Part shown: positions 1 through 5,029 of the stretch, piece after piece
Numbering within the stretch: position 1 is the stretch's first letter
Layout: every line of letters starts with the position of its first letter
Assembly: GCA_026712605.1 (NCBI GenBank)
Contig: JAPORL010000059.1
Span: 1 to 8,733, forward strand
Reading direction: 5' to 3'
Length of the DNA: 8,733 bases
Source of the DNA: Pseudobdellovibrionaceae bacterium
Lineage (GTDB): Bacteria > Bdellovibrionota > Bdellovibrionia > Bdellovibrionales > UBA1609
Made by a program: the position numbers and the translations under genes
Notes under the pieces: model-generated
What the model was told of the DNA's origin: nothing
The model's database searches: none
What the model saw: the letters and a program-made list of their open reading frames with translations, nothing else

Positions 1-30
1 TCTTACAAGCTTTTAATCAAGAAACTGAAA
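1..30 (-). repeat. Degenerate, edge-truncated copy of the recA-ribD intergenic repeat
   Basis: The first 30 bases match, at about 27 of 30 positions, the reverse complement of the repeat block that lies at 3551-3580 and 3680-3709. The differences are at positions 4, 9 and 27. The shared core includes the string CTTTTAATCAAGAAACT. The copy begins at the window edge, so its true length cannot be seen. It sits downstream of recX in non-coding sequence, as expected for a dispersed intergenic repeat. The 86 bases between it and the recX stop show no convincing terminator. Confidence 0.6.
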
Positions 31-116
31 TAGGAATAAATAAAACTTAAAATCTAAGTAGGGCTTTTATCAGCTTGATACTTTCACTTTAAATCAATTT
101 TTACTAATAAAAGAGT

Positions 117-581
117 TTAAAAATCCGAAGATTCTTTTAAAAGCTCGTCTATAATATCAGATTCAAAGGAGCGATTGGCTAAGTATTGTTTTATTTGGAG
201 CACTGGTTTTTTATGGGAATTTTGTGAGAATTTTTGTATTAAATTTTGAGCTTTTTCTATTTCTTTTTCCTTGCTGTAAATAGGTAAAGGGAGCTCTTTA
301 CTCATTAAATAAGATTGAATGTATTTCCAGCTTTTGTTTTTTTTATTTAATGTTTCTAGTATTTTTTTGGACAATTCTAAAGGAGGTTCTAGCCAGTTTC
401 TTTCTTTTGCCTGCTCTAAACTTTTTTCAATGATACGGCTAGAAAAAGTTTTGGAGAGTTTTTTTTTAAGTTCTTTTTCTGAATGAGAGCGATGGTTTAA
501 ATATTGACTGATTTTTTTAATAGCCTGATTTAATTGCTTTTTTTCTTTTGAATTAAGAATTGGATTAGAATTAGGATCCAT
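117..581 (-). CDS. recX: RecX-family regulator of RecA
   Basis: This gene encodes a 154-residue protein of the RecX family, small helical-repeat proteins that bind RecA filaments and modulate (usually inhibit) recombinase activity. The family pattern is visible: an N-terminal helix with HSEKELKKKL at residues 33-42, a middle repeat around 45-100, and a C-terminal repeat with the QYLANRSFESDII type motif near 132-144. Length fits the family (about 150-170). The usual acidic 'L-[ID]-D-D-x-x-F' motif after the first repeat is replaced by NWLEPPLEL (62-70), so the protein is a diverged member. The ATG start at 579-581 lies inside the end of pilT (11-bp overlap, shifted frame), and upstream Shine-Dalgarno pairing is weak, suggesting translational coupling. 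It is not adjacent to recA, which lies on the opposite strand about 1.8 kb away. Function as RecA modulator is inferred from family and locus. Confidence 0.82.
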   Translation of the reverse strand: MDPNSNPILNSKEKKQLNQAIKKISQYLNHRSHSEKELKKKLSKTFSSRIIEKSLEQAKERNWLEPPLELSKKILETLNKKNKSWKYIQSYLMSKELPLPIYSKEKEIEKAQNLIQKFSQNSHKKPVLQIKQYLANRSFESDIIDELLKESSDF

Positions 582-1770
582 CTTTTACTATATCTAAGGG
601 TATAGAATTTTTAGATACTTCTTTCTTATCAAGTCCATTATTTTTATTATTTAATTCAATTTGTGATTCTGTATTTCTTTGACTTAAACCATTAAAATGA
701 AGAGTCAATTTTTCAGAAGAAGGGCTAACAAGTAAGGCTTGTTCTTTAGTAATTATATTTTTTTCAAACAGTTCTATCAAATGCTGATTAAAAGACTGCA
801 TTCCCCAGACTTCTTTACTTTCCTCAATGATTTCATATAAATTAGAGGTACTCTGTTTTTCATCTTCTAAAAAAGCTCTAACTCTAGGGTTATTGATTAA
901 GATTTCAACAACAGGGATCAAACTGCTTTGATCTTTTTTCATTATAAGTTTTTGACAGATAATAGCTCTTAAAGAGGAAGCAAATTCCATGCGAAACAGT
1001 CCTTTTTGTGAAGGCTTTACCATTCCTAGAACTCGGTGAATAGTATCAATAACATTATTTGTATGGATGGTGCTAAGAACTAAATGACCAGTATTTGATG
1101 CCGTTAAAGTGGTTTCCATAGATGAAACATCTCTTATTTCTCCAAAGAAAATAATATCAGGATCTTGTCTTAAAGCTGATTTTAAAGCCATGTTGTAATT
1201 GATATAATCTGTTCCTAACTCTCTTTGAGTTATAAGGCTTTTTTTGTCTTTTATTAAAAATTCAATAGGGTCCTCAATAGTTATGATATGCTGATTAAAT
1301 TTTTGATTAATATGATTTAGCATAGCTACAATGGTTGAAGATTTTCCACTTCTTGTAGCTCCTGCTACTAAAATCAAGCCTTTTTGTTCTTCAGGATTTT
1401 GTATAACATTTTTAATAGTATTAGGTAAGTTTAGACTTTTATACGAAGGAAGTTTAAAGGGGATATTTCTTGCGACCAGTCTTAGAGTTCCTCTTTGGTA
1501 AAAAATATTAAAGCGAAAACGACCTACTCCCTCAAATCCATAAGAAAGATCCAGTTGTTTTTCTTCTTTTAGTTTATTTTTTTGAATAGTATTTAAAAAA
1601 GGCTCAATAGCATTAACAATATCAGTATTAGTTAAAGAGAATTGCTCCTTATATAAACGCATTAATTGCCCATTTTTTCGGACAAGTGGAGGAGTTCCTA
1701 CTTTTAGATGGAGATCGGAAATATGATGTTGAACCATAAGTTTAAAGCATTCTTTAAGATTTAGATTCAT
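571..1770 (-). CDS. pilT: PilT/PilU-family type IV pilus retraction ATPase
   Basis: The 399-residue product is a hexameric secretion-type ATPase expected at the inner-membrane base of type IV pili, where ATP hydrolysis drives pilus retraction. The N-terminal domain has the PilT signature SDLHLKVGTPPLVRKNG (18-34). The ATPase core shows Walker A GATRSGKSS (137-145, lysine 143), an Asp box TIEDPIEF (164-171), Walker B PDIIFFGEIRD (204-214) and a His box TGHLVLSTIHTN (227-238). LRAIICQKL (267-275) and GMQSFNQHL (323-331) are also typical. The Walker A has Ala-Thr-Arg where Pro-Thr-Gly is common, but catalytic residues remain. A tail of about 40 residues beyond the core (360-399), rich in Asn, Ser and Lys, looks disordered. 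The ATG at 1768-1770 places the SDLHL motif at the family's usual distance but has no clear ribosome site. PilU or another paralogue cannot be excluded. It is first in a two-gene unit with recX and divergent from pncC-recA. Confidence 0.9.
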   Translation of the reverse strand: MNLNLKECFKLMVQHHISDLHLKVGTPPLVRKNGQLMRLYKEQFSLTNTDIVNAIEPFLNTIQKNKLKEEKQLDLSYGFEGVGRFRFNIFYQRGTLRLVARNIPFKLPSYKSLNLPNTIKNVIQNPEEQKGLILVAGATRSGKSSTIVAMLNHINQKFNQHIITIEDPIEFLIKDKKSLITQRELGTDYINYNMALKSALRQDPDIIFFGEIRDVSSMETTLTASNTGHLVLSTIHTNNVIDTIHRVLGMVKPSQKGLFRMEFASSLRAIICQKLIMKKDQSSLIPVVEILINNPRVRAFLEDEKQSTSNLYEIIEESKEVWGMQSFNQHLIELFEKNIITKEQALLVSPSSEKLTLHFNGLSQRNTESQIELNNKNNGLDKKEVSKNSIPLDIVKDGS

Positions 1771-1799
1771 AATTAATTTATCGGAAAAATACTGGAAAA

Positions 1800-1816
1800 A
1801 CTAAATATTATTTAGT
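1800..1816. promoter_or_regulatory. 17-bp perfect palindrome, candidate operator between pilT and pncC
   Basis: ACTAAATA-T-TATTTAGT is a perfect inverted repeat with 8-bp arms about a single central base. It lies 30 bp upstream of the pilT start and 76 bp upstream of the pncC start. The left arm ACTAAATA recurs at 1855-1862, overlapping the candidate -10 element, and ATACTAAA at 1853-1860 is the reverse complement of 1811-1818. This looks like a dimeric-regulator site plus a half site. It does not match the LexA boxes I know (CTG-N10-CAG or GAAC-N4-GTTC). Because the region is very AT-rich, chance or a simple cruciform is possible. Confidence 0.4.
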
Positions 1817-1830
1817 ATTATTGTGAAAAT

Positions 1831-1857
1831 TTGATACCAATTAAGAATTTTTATACT
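1831..1857 (+). promoter_or_regulatory. Candidate sigma-70-type promoter for pncC-recA
   Basis: TTGATA (1831-1836) matches five of six consensus -35 bases and TATACT (1852-1857) five of six -10 bases, separated by 15 bp, which is shorter than the preferred 17. Transcription would begin near 1864, leaving a leader of about 28 bases before the TTG start of pncC. The -10 overlaps the repeated ACTAAATA half site, so a regulator binding there could block transcription. Spacing and AT-richness keep confidence modest. Confidence 0.4.
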
Positions 1858-1879
1858 AAATAGGTTAAAAAAATAAAAT

Positions 1880-1883
1880 AGGG
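1880..1883 (+). promoter_or_regulatory. Ribosome binding site supporting the TTG start of pncC
   Basis: AGGG lies eight bases before the TTG at 1892-1894. An in-frame stop at 1874-1876 closes the frame upstream and no ATG or GTG lies between it and the TTG, so TTG is the best start. The next in-frame ATG falls well beyond the catalytic SCTGG motif. Confidence 0.55.
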
Positions 1884-1891
1884 CTTTTCAA

Positions 1892-2374
1892 TTGAATGTT
1901 CCAACACATCTTTTAAAAAAAATTCATAAATATTTTTATAATTCCAAAGAAAGCCTATCAGTGGCTGAAAGTTGTACAGGAGGACTTTTAAGTTTCTGGC
2001 TGACAGAATTGCCGGGTTCTTCCCGATATTTTAAAGGGGGTATAGTTGCTTATCAAACAGTTGTTAAAGTGGAGCAGTTAGGTCTTTCTTCTCAAAAAAT
2101 CAAACAAGAAGGTCTAGTAACTCCGAATTGTGTGCGTTATATGGCTCAAAGCATTAAAAATCAATTTAAGTCCGATTGGTCTTTATCTATTTCTGGAGTT
2201 GCAGGACCCTCTAAAGGTGATAGAGGTGAAAATGTTGGAAAAATTGCTTTTTCTGTTTGCTCACCAGATACTGTCAGAAGTCTTGTTAAACAGTTTAATG
2301 ACATAAATCGTCAAAATTTAAGATATAAAGCTTCATTTTTTGCTTTAGATTTTCTCATTTCTGAGTTTAAATAA
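1892..2374 (+). CDS. pncC: Nicotinamide-nucleotide amidase, stand-alone CinA C-terminal domain (PncC)
   Basis: This 160-residue protein is the CinA C-terminal domain alone. Characterised members deamidate nicotinamide mononucleotide to nicotinic acid mononucleotide in NAD recycling, in the cytoplasm. Visible signatures are VAESCTGG (24-31) with the proposed catalytic Ser27, SSRYFKGGIVAY (43-54), Lys59, the SGVAGPSKGD loop (101-110) with NVGKIAF (114-120), and R140/R144 in the usual late Arg-rich helix. The N-terminal molybdopterin-binding-like domain of full-length CinA (about 400 residues) is absent, and the stop at 1874-1876 shows it was not simply missed. The start is TTG. The gene ends 42 bases before the recA ATG, so the two are probably cotranscribed; pncC is also directly upstream of recA in E. 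coli. Whether it has any role in recombination or competence is unknown; the enzyme call rests on motifs. Confidence 0.88.
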   Translation: MNVPTHLLKKIHKYFYNSKESLSVAESCTGGLLSFWLTELPGSSRYFKGGIVAYQTVVKVEQLGLSSQKIKQEGLVTPNCVRYMAQSIKNQFKSDWSLSISGVAGPSKGDRGENVGKIAFSVCSPDTVRSLVKQFNDINRQNLRYKASFFALDFLISEFK

Positions 2375-2404
2375 TTGAGTCTTAAGTTTGTCAAAAAATA
2401 CTAT

Positions 2405-2411
2405 AAGGGGG
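2405..2411 (+). promoter_or_regulatory. Strong Shine-Dalgarno that fixes the recA start
   Basis: AAGGGGG sits five bases before the ATG at 2417. It is one of the best ribosome sites in the window and shows that recA starts here, not at the in-frame TTG at 2375 that directly follows the pncC stop. The 14 extra residues from that TTG would not match the RecA N-terminus. Confidence 0.8.
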
Positions 2412-2416
2412 TAAAA

Positions 2417-3469
2417 ATGGCTACAATTGAGAATAAAGGGAAAGAAAAAGCTTTGAGTCTAGCAATAGCTTCTATTGAAAAGCAATTTGGCAAAGGCTCT
2501 ATTATGAAATTAGAGCAAGGTAAAAGTTTATTTGAAAATGTTCCTGTTTATAGTACAGGCTCTTTGACTTTAGATAAATCTTTAGGCATTGGAGGTTTGC
2601 CCAAGGGTCGTATCGTAGAGATTTACGGTCCAGAAAGCTCTGGTAAGACAACCTTAGCTCTTAGCACAGCCGCCCAAGCACAGAAAGCGGGTGGAACAGT
2701 CGCTTTCGTGGATGCTGAACATGCTTTGGATATTTCTTATGCTACTAAATTAGGTGTGAATGCCTCTGATATGTTGATTTCTCAGCCCGATACAGGGGAA
2801 CAAGCTTTGGAAATTACAGAGACTCTTGTTCGTTCAGGGGCTGTGGATTTGTTAATTGTAGATTCTGTAGCGGCTTTGACTCCAAAAGCTGAAATTGATG
2901 GAGATATGGGAGATAGTCATATGGGTTTACAAGCTCGTTTGATGTCTCAAGCTTTAAGAAAGCTGACTGGTTCTATAAACCGTAGTCAGACCTTAGTTAT
3001 TTTTATCAATCAAATTCGTATGAAAATTGGAGTTATGTTTGGGAACCCTGAAACAACAACAGGAGGAAATGCTTTAAAATTTTATTCTTCAGTTCGCCTA
3101 GATGTAAGAAGAATTGCCAGCCTTAAAAAAGGGGATGAAATTATAGGAAATCGTACCTTAGTTAAAGTTGTTAAAAATAAAATGGCGGCTCCTTTTGCTA
3201 GAGCAGAATTTGATTTACTATACAATGAAGGAATTAGTCAGTCAGGAGAGCTTTTAGATTTAGCTTTAAAAGAAAATGTGATCGAAAAATCGGGTTCTTG
3301 GTTTAGCTTTGAATCTGAAAAATTAGGTCAGGGAAGAGATGCTGTGCGTTTGGCTATTAAGTCTCAAGCGAATTTAAGAAATAAAATTCAAAAGGCTTTA
3401 AAAAAAGCTTATGATCAGTCAAATATTATGGCTAAGCCTAAAGTAAGCACTTCTGTAAAAAAACATTAA
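2417..3469 (+). CDS. recA: RecA recombinase
   Basis: The 350-residue product is RecA, the ATP-dependent filament-forming recombinase for homologous repair, SOS signalling and DNA uptake. From the ATG at 2417 the order is: polymerisation helix (7-30, [12 protein letters not shown] at 22-32), Walker [10 protein letters not shown] (71-79), catalytic region VDAEHALD (98-105) with Glu101 equivalent to E. coli Glu96, Walker [11 protein letters not shown] (145-154), loop L1 around 160-172 ([20 protein letters not shown] region), the NQIR switch (198-201), loop L2 with [15 protein letters not shown] (209-223), then [11 protein letters not shown] (250-260) and a C-terminal domain from about 275. Length is normal. 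Unusually, the extreme C-terminus is basic ([11 protein letters not shown], 340-350) with no acidic tail like E. coli's. It is the second gene after pncC. No LexA-type box of a class I know is evident upstream. Confidence 0.98.
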   Translation: MATIENKGKEKALSLAIASIEKQFGKGSIMKLEQGKSLFENVPVYSTGSLTLDKSLGIGGLPKGRIVEIYGPESSGKTTLALSTAAQAQKAGGTVAFVDAEHALDISYATKLGVNASDMLISQPDTGEQALEITETLVRSGAVDLLIVDSVAALTPKAEIDGDMGDSHMGLQARLMSQALRKLTGSINRSQTLVIFINQIRMKIGVMFGNPETTTGGNALKFYSSVRLDVRRIASLKKGDEIIGNRTLVKVVKNKMAAPFARAEFDLLYNEGISQSGELLDLALKENVIEKSGSWFSFESEKLGQGRDAVRLAIKSQANLRNKIQKALKKAYDQSNIMAKPKVSTSVKKH

Positions 3470-3517
3470 CTTTGAATTTGAAAACAAAGTGACTGAAATT
3501 GACTTTATAGCAAAAGC

Positions 3518-3612
3518 CTATGTCTGAAGATTTAAGCTTTATTTATAAGAGTTTAAGTTTCTTGATTAAAAGTTTGTGAGATAAAAAGTTAAAAGCGGGT
3601 TCGGATTTGAAC
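3518..3612 (+). repeat. Direct repeat, copy 1 (95 bp)
   Basis: This block is identical to 3647-3741 except for one transition (G at 3598, A at 3727), an offset of 129 bp. It ends in TTCGGATTTGAAC. A small frame of 19 codons (ATG 3520-3522, stop TGA 3577-3579) occurs in both copies but has no evident ribosome site. Confidence 0.95.
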
Positions 3613-3646
3613 TGAATAGCGACTGTAAGTGGCTTTGTGGCAAAGT

Positions 3647-3741
3647 CTATGTCTGAAGATTTAAGCTTTATTTATAAGAGTTTAAGTTTCTTGATTAAAA
3701 GTTTGTGAGATAAAAAGTTAAAAGCGAGTTCGGATTTGAAC
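3647..3741 (+). repeat. Direct repeat, copy 2 (95 bp)
   Basis: This is the second copy of the block, one mismatch from copy 1, implying recent duplication or gene conversion. Its part from 3680 to 3725 is also the left arm of the long hairpin formed with 3785-3830. The corresponding 19-codon frame runs 3649-3708. Confidence 0.95.
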
Positions 3742-3830
3742 AAAAAGCGACTGAAAGTCGCTTTGTGGCAAACCGCATGTTTGAGTTTTTAATTTTTTAT
3801 CTCACAAACTTTTAATCAAAAAACTTAAAT
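3680..3830 (+). repeat. Long inverted repeat: 46-position stem with nested hairpin in its loop
   Basis: Bases 3680-3725 pair with 3785-3830 position by position (coordinates of partners sum to 7510). There is a single mismatch (C3690/A3820) and three G-T pairs (3680, 3717, 3724) over 46 positions. The 59-base loop holds a second hairpin at 3744-3764. The element lies just before ribD, with only 44 bases between its end and the ATG. As DNA it could extrude a cruciform; as RNA it would be a very stable rod that could stop or stabilise transcripts. Copy 1 (from 3551) can pair with the same right arm, so two mutually exclusive folds exist. Confidence 0.85.
3744..3764 (+). repeat. Perfect 9-bp hairpin with three-base loop
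   Basis: AAAGCGACT and AGTCGCTTT are exact reverse complements separated by GAA. Imperfect versions stand at 3618-3634 (one G/G mismatch in a 7-bp stem) and at 3486-3506 (outer 5 bp only). All three are followed by a related linker (GTGGCAAA in the second and third, TAGCAAAA in the first). No T-run follows, so this is not a classical intrinsic terminator. Confidence 0.75.
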
Positions 3831-3874
3831 AATATTTTGTAGTTTTTTCACCGTCTTTGTATTAAAAAAAAGAA

Positions 3875-4972
3875 ATGAAAAAACTATCAGACAAATCAGC
3901 TATGGCTTTAGCTATTAAAGAGGCTCAAAAAGGAATTGGTTTTGTTTCTCCTAATCCACCTGTCGGCTGTGTCATTTTAAATAAAAACAGAGAATTTTTA
4001 TCCAGTGGTTTTTATTCTCATTATGGAGCTATTCATGCAGAAATGATGGCTCTTAACAAAATAAAAGATAAAAAACAGCTTGAAAAAGCCCATCTGTTTG
4101 TTACCTTAGAGCCTTGTTTTCATTTTGGTCAAAACCCTCCTTGTGTAGATCATTTGATAAAATACTCTTGGGCCAGTTTGACTTACGGTGTAGCAGACCC
4201 TAATCCTAAAACCAATAAAAAGAGCATTAAAAAATTAAAATCAAAAGGCTTTAAATTAAAAAAATCCATTTATTTTAAGGAAAGTTTGCACAGACTTTAT
4301 GAAGCCTTTGCTTTAAATATGAAGAAAAATCAAACTTTTTTTGCTTTAAAAATAGCCAGCTCTTTGGATGGTGTGGTTGCTTTTAATCATGGTGAAAGTC
4401 AGTGGATTACTGGTTTAAAAGCTAGAAACTTAGCTCATCAATTGAGGTCTGGCTTTTCTGCTATTTTAATAGGTGTAAATACTTTTTTACAAGATAATCC
4501 TAGATTGAACTGTCGTATAAAATCAAAAAAAAGCATACAAAATAAGGTGATTATTTTAGATCCTTTTGGCTATTCTTTTTCTCTTATTGAAAGATCCCAT
4601 TTAGCTCGTGTTAGATCAATAAAAGATATTTATATAGTGAGCCAAAAAAAACCAAAAAAGCCTCATAAATTTCAACATATCTATAGTAAAAAAAGCCCTT
4701 TTGATTTAAAAGCACTGGGAAAAACTCTTTATAATAACAATATTCCTTCTGTTTTAGTAGAAGGGGGAGCGGATACACTCACTCAATTTTTAAAGCAAAA
4801 AATAGCTAGTAGATTATATTATTTTATAAACCCTTGTCTGTTGGGAGGAGAAAAAGCTTTGTTTTGGACAGAAAAATTAAATATAGAGAATCTAAAATCA
4901 AAAAAATATCTTAAATCTTTAGAAATTTTAGATAATGGAGAGGATATATTTATAACAGGACTTATATTTTAA
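3875..4972 (+). CDS. ribD: Bifunctional riboflavin biosynthesis protein RibD (deaminase/reductase)
   Basis: The 365-residue cytoplasmic enzyme carries out two consecutive steps of riboflavin synthesis: deamination of the diaminohydroxy-phosphoribosylamino-pyrimidine, then NADPH-dependent reduction of the ribosyl side chain. The deaminase half (1-145) has SPNPPVG (25-31), the zinc ligand and catalytic HAE (54-56) and the PC-FHFGQNPPC zinc site (Cys81 and Cys90), followed by GVADPNP (105-111). The reductase half (155-365) has LKIASSLDG (158-166), QWITG (176-180), the ILIGVNTFLQDNPRL segment (197-211) and VLVEGGADTL (293-302). Both active sites look complete and the length is typical. The ATG follows an A-rich stretch without a clear Shine-Dalgarno. 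No other rib genes lie nearby. I see no FMN riboswitch motif in the upstream gap, which is the repeat array; regulation is therefore unclear. Confidence 0.95.
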   Translation: MKKLSDKSAMALAIKEAQKGIGFVSPNPPVGCVILNKNREFLSSGFYSHYGAIHAEMMALNKIKDKKQLEKAHLFVTLEPCFHFGQNPPCVDHLIKYSWASLTYGVADPNPKTNKKSIKKLKSKGFKLKKSIYFKESLHRLYEAFALNMKKNQTFFALKIASSLDGVVAFNHGESQWITGLKARNLAHQLRSGFSAILIGVNTFLQDNPRLNCRIKSKKSIQNKVIILDPFGYSFSLIERSHLARVRSIKDIYIVSQKKPKKPHKFQHIYSKKSPFDLKALGKTLYNNNIPSVLVEGGADTLTQFLKQKIASRLYYFINPCLLGGEKALFWTEKLNIENLKSKKYLKSLEILDNGEDIFITGLIF

Positions 4973-4981
4973 ATAAAGCTT

Positions 4982-5003
4982 AAAAAATATTTATATATTT
5001 TTT
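4982..5003 (+). terminator. Possible A/T-only hairpin between ribD and the response regulator
   Basis: AAAAAATAT (4982-4990) and ATATTTTTT (4995-5003) are exact reverse complements with loop TTAT, and the T-run continues to 5005. The stem has no G-C pairs, so termination would be weak and the match may be chance in an AT-rich gap. It begins 10 bases after the ribD stop. Confidence 0.25.
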
Positions 5004-5029
5004 TTAAAAAACCGATAAAACTTTTAGTT

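Larger units (their letters stand above)
3486..3830. repeat. Structured intergenic repeat array between recA and ribD
   Basis: Almost all of the 405-bp gap between recA and ribD is repeat. The unit, about 128-130 bp, is a small hairpin module (near 3486-3506, 3616-3636 and 3744-3764), a linker with GGCAAA or similar, then a 95-bp block. Two units run head to tail; the third begins with the hairpin module but continues into an inverted copy of part of the block. No long open frame, transposase or tRNA is present. Hairpin quality rises from the first to the third copy. This could be a palindromic non-coding element, a relic of a small mobile element, or a structured 3' region of the recA transcript. 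Confidence 0.8.

Noticed and set aside
68..80. Small hairpin TATCA-GCT-TGATA downstream of recX as terminator
   Set aside because: The stem is only 5 bp and AT-rich, and no T-run follows in the direction of recX transcription.
2375..2416. TTG start giving RecA 14 extra N-terminal residues
   Set aside because: The ATG at 2417 has a strong AAGGGGG site five bases upstream and gives the normal RecA N-terminus.
3469..3490. ACTTTG/CAAAGT inverted repeat right after recA as terminator
   Set aside because: A 6-bp stem with a 10-base loop and no T-run; too weak to call.
3590..3615. tRNA T-arm-like string GTTCAAATCCGAAC on the minus strand in both repeat copies
   Set aside because: The T-stem does not pair fully in copy 1 and fails in copy 2, and no acceptor, anticodon or D arms accompany it. 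Not a tRNA.
3486..3830. CRISPR array
   Set aside because: Only two full repeats of 95 bp with similar, not unique, intervening sequence, and no cas genes.
3837..3865. Promoter TTGTAG-N17-TATTAA before ribD
   Set aside because: Only three and four of six consensus matches, and the start would fall almost on the ATG.
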